Positions 44,420 through 53,219 of a stretch of DNA of 64,000 nt are shown here, in pieces (position 1 is the stretch's first letter; each line of letters starts with the position of its first letter). The notes below the pieces were generated by a model. It was not told where the DNA came from, ran no database searches, and worked only from the letters and a program-made list of their open reading frames with translations. The DNA is from CALAMD01 sp035301345 (GTDB taxonomy: Bacteria; Bacillota; Bacilli; Bacillales; Amphibacillaceae). A program made the position numbers and the translations under genes. The stretch is from contig DATGUM010000009.1 of assembly GCA_035301345.1 (NCBI GenBank), positions 1 to 64,000 of the forward strand, in the 5' to 3' direction.

Positions 44420-45910
44420 ATGATAAGAAAATTACAGTTACCGCTACAAACATCAAATTTAGTCGTAGGATTTATGGTTTGGGTGCTCATATCTTCATTG
44501 CTTCCATATATTCGTGAAGATATTGCGATTGCGCCAGATAAAGTAGCTATCGTTACGGCTATACCTGTTGTGTTAGGTTCGATTTTGCGTATTCCTTTAG
44601 GGTATTACGCAAACGTATTCGGAGCACGTGTCATCTTTTTTGTTAGTTTTATTTTATTGTTGCCACCTGTTTATTATATAAGTGTTGCCAATTCAACGCT
44701 TGATTTAATCATTGGTGGAACGTTTCTAGGTATTGGTGGAGCAGTGTTCTCTGTCGGGGTAACGTCTTTACCAAAATATTATCCGAAAGAAAAACACGGA
44801 TTAATTAACGGTATTTACGGGATGGGAAATATTGGAACGGCTGTTTCAACATTTGCTGCACCTGTGCTCGCGTCTCGTTTCGGTTGGACGACGACCGTTC
44901 AACTGTATCTCGTTTTGCTACTCGGGTTTGTTTTATTAAACTTTTTCTTAGGAGATAGAAAAGAAGAACGAGTAAAGCAGCCGATCGTGCAACAGATGAA
45001 GAGCGTATATAAAAATGAAAAGCTTTGGTTCTTCTCGCTCTTTTACTTTATAACGTTCGGGTCATTCGTTGCTTTCACTGTATTTTTGCCGAGCTTTTTA
45101 GTCGATTACTTTGCATTAGACAAAGTGGATGCAGGCATGCGGACAGCAGGATTTATTTTATTAGCAACAATCACTCGCCCAGTTGGCGGATGGCTTGCTG
45201 ATCGATTTCAACCATTATTTTTATTGATAGGTGTATTTGCTGGTTTGACGTTTGCATCAATTATATTAGCGTTTTCTCCAGCTATTGGCTTGTATACATT
45301 CGGTAGTCTGTTTATTGCTGTATCTGCAGGGATAGGAAACGGTGTTATTTTTAAACTTGTGCCATTCTACTTTAGCAAACAAGCAGGTATTGTTAATGGA
45401 ATTGTTTCGATGATGGGTGGATTAGGTGGATTCTTCCCACCACTTTTACTCTCAACGATTTTTGCGATAACAGGTTCTTATTCGATTGGGTTTATGGCAT
45501 TCTCACAAGTCGCTCTCGTCAGTCTCGTGCTCGTCCTGTGGTTATATTATATGGACAGGCTCACGTTGTCGAAAGAAGTATTTGATTCGACAGGTAAAGG
45601 TATTTTAGTAACTGATCAAAAAGGTCACATCGTTTCGGTTAATCCGGCCTTTACTTCGTTAACAGGTTATGCAGAAGAAGATGTTCTCGGAAAAAATCCG
45701 AACATATTAAGTTCTGGCAAACAAGATAAACAATTTTATGAAAAGATGTGGGAGACGATTTCAACGTATGGGGAATGGCAAGGAAGTATATGGAATAAGC
45801 GGAAAAACGGTGAACAATATTTACAATTATTAATGATAACTGCAGTAAAAGATGAAACGGATGAAGTGATTCGTTACGTCGGAACGTTTAGTGATATTAC
45901 TGATTTGTAA
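44420..45910 (+). CDS. narK: NarK-type nitrate/nitrite transporter with C-terminal PAS domain
   Basis: 496 residues. The first 385 are an MFS transporter with 12 membrane segments and the nitrate signature motifs GMGNIGTA (near 133) and GGLGGFFPP, plus the substrate arginines in ILRIPLGYY (near 57) and ITRPVGGW. Residues about 388-496 form a PAS domain: DSTGKGILVTDQKGHIVSVNPAFTSLTGY, EEDVLGKNPNIL, WQGSIWNKRKNGE and a PAC tail ending YVGTFSDITDL. Nitrate transporters normally end after the last membrane segment. There is no output domain after PAS. It closes the nitrate cluster, 80 bp behind the hemerythrin gene. Confidence 0.9.
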   Translation: MIRKLQLPLQTSNLVVGFMVWVLISSLLPYIREDIAIAPDKVAIVTAIPVVLGSILRIPLGYYANVFGARVIFFVSFILLLPPVYYISVANSTLDLIIGGTFLGIGGAVFSVGVTSLPKYYPKEKHGLINGIYGMGNIGTAVSTFAAPVLASRFGWTTTVQLYLVLLLGFVLLNFFLGDRKEERVKQPIVQQMKSVYKNEKLWFFSLFYFITFGSFVAFTVFLPSFLVDYFALDKVDAGMRTAGFILLATITRPVGGWLADRFQPLFLLIGVFAGLTFASIILAFSPAIGLYTFGSLFIAVSAGIGNGVIFKLVPFYFSKQAGIVNGIVSMMGGLGGFFPPLLLSTIFAITGSYSIGFMAFSQVALVSLVLVLWLYYMDRLTLSKEVFDSTGKGILVTDQKGHIVSVNPAFTSLTGYAEEDVLGKNPNILSSGKQDKQFYEKMWETISTYGEWQGSIWNKRKNGEQYLQLLMITAVKDETDEVIRYVGTFSDITDL

Positions 45911-45915
45911 TTAAA

Positions 45916-45953
45916 AAGACTGAGTGCGCCATCTTCATGGTTCACTCAGTCTT
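45916..45953. terminator. Bidirectional terminator after narK
   Basis: An 11-bp perfect stem (45916-45926 with 45943-45953), flanked by A and T runs, between the convergent narK and DUF188 genes. Confidence 0.85.
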
Positions 45954-45956
45954 TGT

Positions 45957-46403
45957 TTATAGTTTTTCAGTTATTAACTGTTCGAATGCTTCAATAAAGG
46001 CATTTTCATCTTCTTTACTAAATGCTTTTGGTCCTTTCGTACGCTCACCACTTCGACGAGCTATCATACTCATATGTCGTGAATGAAGGAGACGGTCAAT
46101 GTTATGCTCGGTAAAAAGAAAGCCTTTATGGTGCATGACGTAGCATTGTTTATTTAAGCAAAGTGAAGCGAGACCATAATCTTGTGTGATGACAATATCG
46201 CCCTTTTTTGCTAATTGGACAATTTTAAAGTCAGCAGCATCGCTTCCTTTATCAACGTAAACAGTCGTTACGTGAGCAGGATATTCACTATGAGAATAAT
46301 GCGAATAGTTTTTAACGAGTGTCACACTTAATCCATAAGCATGTGCAACATCAACGATTGGTTGAACGACAGGACAAGCGTCAGCATCTACATAAATATG
46401 CAC
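45957..46403 (-). CDS. DUF188 family protein (YqxD/YaiI)
   Basis: 148-residue DUF188 protein with the family N-terminus IYVDADACPVVQPI and GSDAADFKIVQLAKKGDIVITQDYGLASL. The spread acidic residues resemble a PIN-like nuclease fold, but activity is unproven. GTG start with AAGGAG 9 nt upstream. Convergent with narK. Confidence 0.9.
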   Translation of the reverse strand: MHIYVDADACPVVQPIVDVAHAYGLSVTLVKNYSHYSHSEYPAHVTTVYVDKGSDAADFKIVQLAKKGDIVITQDYGLASLCLNKQCYVMHHKGFLFTEHNIDRLLHSRHMSMIARRSGERTKGPKAFSKEDENAFIEAFEQLITEKL

Positions 46404-46418
46404 GAATAAAAACTCCTT

Positions 46419-47570
46419 TTAAACATTAGTAAGTTTCGGTCGCGTCATTGAAAAAATGATACTAGCAAGTGCTAATAGAACGAATCCTCCACCGATATAT
46501 GAATTCACTTCAATTGGTACATGTTCCACAGCAATACTGCCGACAAACGAACCGAAAGCAATTCCGAAGTGGAGTGATGAATTATTTAAACTTTGTTGAA
46601 TGGACGCTGTTTCAGGTGACGTATCAATTAAATACGTTTGCATAGCAGGCGTAATCGTCCAACTCGTAATTCCCCAAATAATAACGACGAAAATAAATAA
46701 AATGAATGAAAATGTCGTGAGTGGGATAGTGAACATACAGAGTGCGAAAATCGTGATAAAAAAGACCATCACTCGCTTTGGTCCGTACCGATCGGTTAAT
46801 GTCCCGCCAATGCCTCCTCCAGAAACGGCTGCAATTCCGTATATAAAGTAAACGATACTTACCCACGTTCCGTTGAGACCGAGTTCTGTTTTTAAAAATG
46901 GCGTAAAAAATCCGTATAAAGTAATATGTCCCGCTAAAAAGAAAAACGTCGTCATTTGTGCAAATGATAGTTTGCTACTTTTTAACGTTGCTAATTGCTG
47001 GCGAAGTGGTACAGACTTTTCAGGTTGAATCGGAATCATCGCAAATTTGACAGCGATAATGAGTAATAATGTTAAGCTTGTGATGAGAAAGAACGGCGCT
47101 CGCCATCCATATACATTTCCGAGCATGAGTCCAATCGGCACACCGAGAACGAGTGAACCACTAACGCCCATAATAACGAGGCCAACTGCCCGCCCAACAT
47201 ATTTTCTTTCAACAATGTTGGAAGCGAGGACGATACATAATACGACGAGCAACGAACCACTAGCCCCTGTAATTATTCGTGCGAGCATTAATAGGTTATA
47301 AGATGGGCTTAAGGCGGCTAAAAGGTTCCCGAATAAAAAGATGACGAGAGTTATTAATGTGAGTTTCTTTCTCTCCATCTTTGCTGACATGATGAGTAAT
47401 ATCGGAGCGGCAATCGCATATACTAAAGAAAAAACGGTAATTAAAATACCTGCTTTTCCAATGGAGACTTGCAAATCAATTGCTACTAAATCTAAAATTC
47501 CCCCAATAATCAACTCTACCATACCAACAATAAAGGCGATAACTGTTAGTAAGTAGACGCTTTTGTTCAT
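46419..47570 (-). CDS. MFS transporter (DHA1-type)
   Basis: 383-residue major facilitator with 12 membrane segments and the DHA1 loop motifs ERKKLTLITLVIFLFGNL and GTLTDRYGPKRVMVF between segments. AAAGGG precedes the ATG. Substrate unknown; B. subtilis relatives include purine or sugar-efflux and drug exporters. It is 16 bp before the DUF188 gene in the same direction, so the two may be co-transcribed. Confidence 0.87.
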   Translation of the reverse strand: MNKSVYLLTVIAFIVGMVELIIGGILDLVAIDLQVSIGKAGILITVFSLVYAIAAPILLIMSAKMERKKLTLITLVIFLFGNLLAALSPSYNLLMLARIITGASGSLLVVLCIVLASNIVERKYVGRAVGLVIMGVSGSLVLGVPIGLMLGNVYGWRAPFFLITSLTLLLIIAVKFAMIPIQPEKSVPLRQQLATLKSSKLSFAQMTTFFFLAGHITLYGFFTPFLKTELGLNGTWVSIVYFIYGIAAVSGGGIGGTLTDRYGPKRVMVFFITIFALCMFTIPLTTFSFILFIFVVIIWGITSWTITPAMQTYLIDTSPETASIQQSLNNSSLHFGIAFGSFVGSIAVEHVPIEVNSYIGGGFVLLALASIIFSMTRPKLTNV

Positions 47571-47719
47571 TGATTGACCCTTTCTATATCTGTTTTATTA
47601 TTAAATATGCTACTTGATATGTGCAAATAAATAAAGGAGTATTTTCACGTCATTTTTTTAGATATGAATTTTTGAGGCAATTTGATATACTAATGATAAT
47701 TGATTGAGGAGGAAATTCG

Positions 47720-48544
47720 TTGGGAAATAGAGCTAAACTAGAAAAAGAAGCAATGAAAATGCTGAAAGAGACGAGTCGAACATTTTTCATACCGATTAGC
47801 ATGTTAGGTAAAACGCTGAAAAAGACAGTAGGTTCAGCGTACTTATGTATGCGTGCAATCGATGAAATTGAAGACCATGAAGAACTAGACTTAGAAACGA
47901 AAGCGAGCTTATTGCGACAGACGAGTGACTTGTTGCGTAAAGACTCGTTTGATAATGAACAATATTTACAACTGATTGAACCTTATGAACATCAATTACC
48001 GGAAGTAAGTGTCCGCTTAGCTGATTGGTTAGATGTTTGCCCGACAGATATCGTGAGCGAAGTGAAAGAATCAACAGCGACGATGGCAGTTGGTATGGCT
48101 GATTGGACGACTAAAAATTGGGACATTCAAACGAAAGAAGATTTAGATGATTATACATATTACGTCGCAGGACTTGTAGGTGTGATGCTTTCAGATATTT
48201 GGAAGTGGCACGCAGATATAGATACAGATAAAGACTTAGCAATAGGTTATGGTCGCGGGCTTCAAGCAGTTAATATCTTACGAAATGAGGATGAAGATCT
48301 GGATGAACGTGGTGTATCGTTTATGCCTGAAGGTTGGACGCGAGATGACATGTTTGCGTACGCAGAAGATAATTTGCGCGCAGCAGACGAGTATATGAAA
48401 GACATTACGAATCGACGGATCAATTTATTTTGTAAAATACCATTAGCATTAGCGAAAAAAACATTAGAAGCGATGCAAAGTGGAAAAGAAAAGATGTCGC
48501 GTGTAGAAGTTGAAGAAGTCGTTGATGAAATAACGAAAGAGTAA
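47720..48544 (+). CDS. Squalene/phytoene synthase-like protein
   Basis: 274-residue isoprenoid synthase-fold protein. The TTG start has GAGGAGG just upstream. The first aspartate motif is canonical (DEIED near residue 50). The second reads RNEDED where head-to-head synthases have RDxxED, so the first Asp is Asn. No carotenoid genes (crtI, crtN) are nearby. It may be a condensing enzyme with changed kinetics or a prenyl-diphosphate phosphatase like B. subtilis YisP; the sequence cannot decide. Confidence 0.8.
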   Translation: MGNRAKLEKEAMKMLKETSRTFFIPISMLGKTLKKTVGSAYLCMRAIDEIEDHEELDLETKASLLRQTSDLLRKDSFDNEQYLQLIEPYEHQLPEVSVRLADWLDVCPTDIVSEVKESTATMAVGMADWTTKNWDIQTKEDLDDYTYYVAGLVGVMLSDIWKWHADIDTDKDLAIGYGRGLQAVNILRNEDEDLDERGVSFMPEGWTRDDMFAYAEDNLRAADEYMKDITNRRINLFCKIPLALAKKTLEAMQSGKEKMSRVEVEEVVDEITKE

Positions 48545-48668
48545 TGGGAAAAAATGAGCCCAAATGCCGAGTAAATCTCAAACAAACATATGTTAACATA
48601 GTGTATGATTCAATCATTTGTAAAAATAATTCACTTATTTTTACATATCCCAGTAGGGAGGTGACATT

Positions 48669-48977
48669 ATGCTAAGTAACTTTTTAAAGTTTGATACGAT
48701 GATTACTCCAACAATTATTAAAATTGTGTTCTGGATTGGTGCGGGCTTGTCCGTTCTTAGTGGTCTTGGAATTATAATTAGTGGTATGAATTCATATTTT
48801 GGTGGCGGTGCACAAGTATTTGCAGGGTTAATAACGATTGTTGTTGGGCCGTTCGTCGTCCGTATTTATTGTGAACTACTCATTATATTTTTCAAAATGC
48901 ACGAATCGTTACAAGAAATTAAACGTTCATTAACGAACAAAGAAGCACATGTAACGACTACAATTGAAGAAGAGTAA
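48669..48977 (+). CDS. DUF4282 membrane protein
   Basis: 102-residue protein with two membrane segments (about 17-38 and 49-73) and a short charged C-terminal tail, matching DUF4282. GGGAGG lies before the ATG. Function unknown. It stands between the synthase-like gene and a terminator. Confidence 0.85.
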   Translation: MLSNFLKFDTMITPTIIKIVFWIGAGLSVLSGLGIIISGMNSYFGGGAQVFAGLITIVVGPFVVRIYCELLIIFFKMHESLQEIKRSLTNKEAHVTTTIEEE

Positions 48978-48980
48978 AAT

Positions 48981-49024
48981 AAACGAGTGATTCTTTATTT
49001 GTTCAACTAAAGAGTCACTCGTTT
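48981..49024 (+). terminator. Terminator after the DUF4282 gene
   Basis: Nearly perfect 17-bp stem (48981-48997 with 49008-49024) followed by TTTTAG. Confidence 0.85.
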
Positions 49025-49089
49025 TAGTTTTGGTATGAGTAAAATGTTTGTGGGACTATGTCCTACTTGTTGTGTAAAGCTTTCACTTC

Positions 49090-49223
49090 AGAAATGTACT
49101 ACGCTTGTCCACGAAGAATTGAAGTGCATTCTTCGCACCATCAACTTCTAATCCCTTCACTGCCGTGTCGGTCTTAGGGATTTTCGGATACGGCTATTCC
49201 CGCAGACGTCTCTGTACATTTCT
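49090..49223. repeat. Palindromic structured segment
   Basis: Outer inverted repeat AGAAATGTAC (49090-49099) with GTACATTTCT (49214-49223) encloses a perfect 8-bp hairpin (49112-49119 with 49128-49135), a second stem (49150-49156 with 49176-49182) and CAGAGACGTCTGC-like palindromic bases near 49205. No ORF. It could be a small palindromic repeat element or a structured RNA; no partner copy was seen in this window. Confidence 0.5.
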
Positions 49224-49237
49224 TTCGTTCAAGTTAA

Positions 49238-49613
49238 TTTACACATGAAGAATATCGGGATAGATTACAAGTGAAAGGAATCGATACAGAAGGGTTTCGC
49301 CCAATGGATAGTGCCAAAGGAACGATAATCGTTTTTGCCAAGCGACTTAAGAATGGGCGAAGTTGGTGTGAAGAAGACATTACTAAGTTTAGTAACGTTA
49401 TGGTTGCATAAATGAATGAATAAGATATCGAAACATTACAAGGAGATATTACCGGTAAGTGATCTAGATAACACCGAAGAGAAGCCACCAAAACACTTTG
49501 TAGAACAACTTTCTAAATAAGTGACTGAATCAAGGCGTAATAATATTTTATATCTGAACCAAACGGCTCGACAACTTGTTGTTTATGCCTTAAAGGGATT
49601 AAGAGGCTACTAG
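49238..49613 (+). pseudogene. Decayed UPF0236/ISLre2-like transposase remnant
   Basis: Three fragments resemble the C-terminal part of UPF0236/ISLre2-family transposases. Frame 1 (49238-49411) reads HEEYRDRLQVKGIDTEG then VFAKRLKNGRSWCEEDI, matching the family's KRMKxRGxSWSxxG region, and ends at TAA. A frame change gives MNKISKHYKEILPVSDLDN from 49416, a stop at 49518, then more coding-like sequence to 49613. The gene has lost its N-terminal part and has a frameshift and an internal stop. Assigned from memory of the family pattern, so moderately sure. Confidence 0.5.
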
Positions 49614-49777
49614 TTATTAACCTAGCTTTAAACGGCTTCAAGTTGATATATTTATTTAAATGAGCAGGTGAAATATACGTAGATTGACGAAGAATAATAA
49701 ATACTTATTAAATCTGAAAAACACAAATGACGCATACAGCTTAAGTGAAAGAACTATACGAAGACGCCAGTGGGAAG

Positions 49778-49809
49778 GTAATGAGATAGGTGGTAACCTA
49801 TTTCATTAC
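49778..49809. repeat. Inverted repeats in the decayed element
   Basis: GTAATGAGATAGGT (49778-49791) pairs with ACCTATTTCATTAC (49796-49809) with one mismatch; a second inverted repeat CTAGAACC/GGTTCTAG follows near 49829-49857. They lie between the transposase remnant and the dispersed repeat and may be part of the element's right end. No function is evident. Confidence 0.4.
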
Positions 49810-49884
49810 ACGTATCCGAAAATCCCTAGAACCGACATGATAATGGAGGTTCTAGAAGTTGAGGTCGTCCCACGGCAAGCGTAG

Positions 49885-50016
49885 TATAGTTCTGAAGCGA
49901 TCACCCGCGAAAAGCGAAGTAGATATCACCTGAGGTGATTAACAAAAATAATAATCTATACAAAAGATAGTATTTTGAACATATTTATTAGGTACCCACA
50001 TATACTTGACTCAATC
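49885..50016. repeat. Dispersed repeat, copy 2
   Basis: Partner of the repeat at 1-141, again with ATCACCTGAGGTGAT (49925-49939). Here it follows the decayed transposase and ends about 80 bp before the DHA2 exporter gene. The 49.0-50.1 kb stretch otherwise holds only the palindromic segment and the transposase remnant. Confidence 0.65.
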
Positions 50017-50097
50017 TTAGTTTTGCATTAATTATATCTTTTCATTCGTATTGTGGTAAAATAGACTAGTTAGATTATTTTGAAGGGAATCTTGCTT

Positions 50098-51564
50098 ATG
50101 AGCGAATCAAAAGATACAAAAACATACGAATATTTATCAGAAGATCCAGAAGCGAATGTTATGCCAATTATGATTTCACTTATTATTGGTGCATTTTTCG
50201 CTATATTAAATGAAACGTTGCTTAATATTGCTCTAACAACTTTAATGAAAGAGTTTTCGGTAACGTTGACGAGTGTTCAGTGGATGGCGACTGGATTTAT
50301 GCTCGTTATGGGAATCGTTATTCCAGCATCAGCTCTTTTGCTTCAATGGTTTACGACGAGGCAAATGTTTTTAGGAACGATGATTTCATTTACGATAGGT
50401 ACAATTATTTGTGCGATTGCACCGACATTCGCCATTTTACTTTTCGGGCGTTTTTTACAAGCAGTAGGAACGGGCTTACTCATCCCGATAATTTTCAATA
50501 CGTTTTTACTACTTTATCCACCACATCGCCGTGGTGCAGTTATGGGGATTGTTGGACTTGTAATTATGTTTGCTCCAGCGATTGGGCCAACGTTATCAGG
50601 TATTATCGTTGAATATTTAGGGTGGCGGTTTTTGTTTATAACAGTTATTCCATTCGCACTGTTTTCTATAGTGTTTGCGTATAAATATTTAATCAATATA
50701 TCTGAAGTAACGAAACCAAAAATTGACGTCCTCTCAATCGTTTGTTCGACGATTGGATTTGGTGGTGTCGTGTTTGGCTTTAGTTCAGCTGGAAGTAGTC
50801 CGGCTGGATTTTTATCACCGATTTCATACGTGCCGATTGTCGTTGGAGGAATCGCTTTATTAATCTTTTCTTTAAGACAATTGAAATTAGAAGCACCTGT
50901 GTTAGATTTACGTGTATTTAAGTATCCGATGTATTCTTTCGGGGTATTGTTATTCGTCATTATCATTATGATGATGTTTGCTTCAGAAATTATTTTACCT
51001 GTATATATGCAGGGGCCACTTGGGCTCGCAGCTGCAACAGCAGGTATTCTACTATTGCCGGGTAGTTTGATCAATGGTTTATTATCGCCAGTAACAGGAA
51101 GACTGTTTGATAAATATGGTCCACGAGTATTAATGATTCCTGCGACTATTTTGTTAAGTTTGACGATTTTATCACTTACGCAGTTACATGACGCGACGCC
51201 TAAATGGGTCATCGTCATTAGCTATATTTGTTTAATGATTTCAATTGCTGCGATTATGATGCCAGCAGAGACGAATGGCTTGAATCAATTACCGAAACAT
51301 TTGTATCCACATGGTACAGCGATTATGACGACGTTGCAGCCAGTGTCCGGAGCGATCGGTGTATCTGTGTTTATTAGTATTATGAATGCACGCCAACTTC
51401 ATTATTTAAATAACGTGACGAATCCTACGAGCGAACAAGCCATTAATAATGGATTGCTCGCAGGTGTTGAACTCGTTTACTGGATTGGATTTATTATTTC
51501 AATCATTGCTGTTATTATGTCGTTCTTTATTTATCGCGCAGAACCGATAGAGGAACCTCTGTAA
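50098..51564 (+). CDS. DHA2 (EmrB/QacA) multidrug MFS exporter
   Basis: 488-residue transporter with 14 membrane segments, the mark of the DHA2 family. NETLLNIALTTLMKEFSVTLTSVQWMATGFMLVMGIVIPAS and the motif C segment GRFLQAVGTGLLIPI are characteristic. The ATG at 50098 has GAAGGGA upstream; the in-frame TTG at 50080 is less likely. The TetR gene downstream is its probable regulator. Confidence 0.9.
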   Translation: MSESKDTKTYEYLSEDPEANVMPIMISLIIGAFFAILNETLLNIALTTLMKEFSVTLTSVQWMATGFMLVMGIVIPASALLLQWFTTRQMFLGTMISFTIGTIICAIAPTFAILLFGRFLQAVGTGLLIPIIFNTFLLLYPPHRRGAVMGIVGLVIMFAPAIGPTLSGIIVEYLGWRFLFITVIPFALFSIVFAYKYLINISEVTKPKIDVLSIVCSTIGFGGVVFGFSSAGSSPAGFLSPISYVPIVVGGIALLIFSLRQLKLEAPVLDLRVFKYPMYSFGVLLFVIIIMMMFASEIILPVYMQGPLGLAAATAGILLLPGSLINGLLSPVTGRLFDKYGPRVLMIPATILLSLTILSLTQLHDATPKWVIVISYICLMISIAAIMMPAETNGLNQLPKHLYPHGTAIMTTLQPVSGAIGVSVFISIMNARQLHYLNNVTNPTSEQAINNGLLAGVELVYWIGFIISIIAVIMSFFIYRAEPIEEPL

Positions 51565-51569
51565 AAAAT

Positions 51570-51621
51570 GACCTGTCTGTTATTCATTACTTTTAGTGAT
51601 GAATAGGAGGCAGGTTTTATT
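51570..51621 (+). terminator. Terminator after the DHA2 exporter
   Basis: A and C rich arm from 51570 pairs with the arm ending GGCAGGTTTTATTT near 51621, with an inner hairpin; T-rich tail. Confidence 0.65.
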
Positions 51622-51710
51622 TGTGTAAATCGCTATTTCCATTGAATTATCCGACTATTTGTACTATTCTATAGTTAGTTTATAAAATAACTGAGTAAGG
51701 AGGGCTTCTC

Positions 51711-52358
51711 ATGGCAAAACCGAACGTTGTTACGAAAGAAAGTTTACTAGAGGCTGCTAACGAATGTTTAGTAGAGAATGGTATGCAAGGTTTTACACTC
51801 CGTGCTGTTGCTAAATATGCAGATGTCACTCAGGGGACGGTTTATTATCATTTTCGGACGAAAGAACAGCTTCTCGTTGATATGGCTACGCATATGAAAG
51901 AAATGTCATTAACACATTTAGAAGAAAAAAACTATTTAGATACAGTTATTCAAGTGAAAAAATCAAATGAGAAGAAAGCAACATTCCACTATAAATTAAT
52001 ATTAATGCTGACGGTTATTGGCTTTGATTATCCAGAAATTTTGGAAGAAATGAACGTCGTTTCAAAGGAGCAAGCGAAAAATATTAAACGCCATATGGTC
52101 GAACAGTGGGATGAATCGCCGATTGCACATATATCAGATGACTTGTGGGGCGTGCTTATTCAATCACTAATTGATGGATTAGCGTATCGAGCGGTTCAGT
52201 CAGATGAATATACAATTGGTGAATTATTCCGAGCGGCAAATGAATTGTTAACGTATATTTCAGAAGCAAAAGTATCTGAAGCAAGCGAGGAAGAATCGTC
52301 AGACGAAGGATCGCGTCCGATGTTTGGGTTACCGAAAAAGAATAATTTATTTTATTAA
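51711..52358 (+). CDS. TetR-family regulator
   Basis: 215 residues: an N-terminal helix-turn-helix (about 10-56; AANECLVENGMQGFTLRAVAKYADVTQGTVYYHFRTKEQLL), then a helical ligand domain and an acidic Ser/Glu tail. AAGGAGGG precedes the ATG. It lies behind the DHA2 exporter and may control it. Convergent with the deacetylase gene. Confidence 0.9.
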   Translation: MAKPNVVTKESLLEAANECLVENGMQGFTLRAVAKYADVTQGTVYYHFRTKEQLLVDMATHMKEMSLTHLEEKNYLDTVIQVKKSNEKKATFHYKLILMLTVIGFDYPEILEEMNVVSKEQAKNIKRHMVEQWDESPIAHISDDLWGVLIQSLIDGLAYRAVQSDEYTIGELFRAANELLTYISEAKVSEASEEESSDEGSRPMFGLPKKNNLFY

Positions 52359-52390
52359 TTGGGTACGGGCGGAAACGTCCATACCCAATT
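52357..52390. terminator. Bidirectional terminator
   Basis: Nine-bp perfect stem (52357-52365 with 52382-52390) with T run after it, between convergent tetR and the deacetylase gene. Confidence 0.85.
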
Positions 52391-52392
52391 TT

Positions 52393-53214
52393 TTATTGTA
52401 ATTGTTGCTCAGGTATGTGAGTGAACTCAAACCCTTTATCTCGTAGTAGCGGAATCGCTAACTTTACACCTTCAGCTGTTCCACTACTCGGTTGATTCAT
52501 ATGCAGAAGAGCGATGGATCCATTATCTGCTTGCATAAGCGCGTCGCGTACTTGTTCTTTAGAGTACGTTGCTCCAGCGTCGCCGAGAATATCGTAATTA
52601 ACGACTTCATGTCCGAGGTCATTCGCGATTGAGACAGCAACTTCATCGTAATAAGCTGTTCCTGAACGAAAGAGAGTCATTCGCTCGCCTGTTAGTTCGT
52701 AAATATATTCTTGATTATCCATAATTTCGTTTACTACTTCTTCTTTTGAACGGGTAGCATCAATACCCCATGCGTCACCACCATCAATCGAAAGTGGCTG
52801 ATGCTCTGTGCCGTGATTAGCGATTTTAAACAGGTCGTTATTCGCAAGTTGTTTGAACAACTCTTCGTTACTTTTCGCCCACCGTTTATTAACGAAAATT
52901 GTCGCTTGGATTTGTTCGTCGATTAGAAACTCTAACAATTCCTCATCAACATCATTACCAAAATCGCCTCCGCACGCATCGAATGTAAGAGCCATTTCTC
53001 GCTTGTCTGTTTGAAATGAATGCTTAACGTTTGTAACATCCTCTCCCCACTCGCTTGCTTCATCGGGATAATCTGCTAACGATAGTTGCTTCTGAAAAAC
53101 TTTCTCTTCTTTATTCAGTTGAATAGTAGGTGCATCTGCCGCAGTTTTTTGTTCGCTTTCTGAGCAACTAACTAAAAGAATCATCATAAAAAGGATAGGA
53201 ATCAGCTTTTTCAT
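52393..53214 (-). CDS. Polysaccharide deacetylase family lipoprotein
   Basis: 273 residues. The ATG for MKKLIP has GAGGTGAG 4 nt upstream. Signal peptide with lipobox LVSC (near residue 16), then a NodB-type domain: ALTFDACGGD (the Asp pair of motif 1) and NHGTEHQPLS (metal histidines of motif 2), later LLHMNQPSSGTAEGVK. Probably removes acetyl groups from cell-wall sugars at the outer face of the membrane. RluA-family gene directly upstream (5-bp gap). Confidence 0.88.
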   Translation of the reverse strand: MKKLIPILFMMILLVSCSESEQKTAADAPTIQLNKEEKVFQKQLSLADYPDEASEWGEDVTNVKHSFQTDKREMALTFDACGGDFGNDVDEELLEFLIDEQIQATIFVNKRWAKSNEELFKQLANNDLFKIANHGTEHQPLSIDGGDAWGIDATRSKEEVVNEIMDNQEYIYELTGERMTLFRSGTAYYDEVAVSIANDLGHEVVNYDILGDAGATYSKEQVRDALMQADNGSIALLHMNQPSSGTAEGVKLAIPLLRDKGFEFTHIPEQQLQ

Positions 53215-53219
53215 GTGAC

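Noticed and set aside
49684..49884. Small 66-codon ORF between the transposase remnant and the repeat
   Set aside because: It has no recognisable domain, poor ribosome site, and its sequence is dominated by inverted repeats; more likely element-end DNA than a gene.
50514..51218. 234-codon ORF on the minus strand
   Set aside because: It lies wholly antisense to the DHA2 exporter, and its composition mirrors the hydrophobic codons of that gene.
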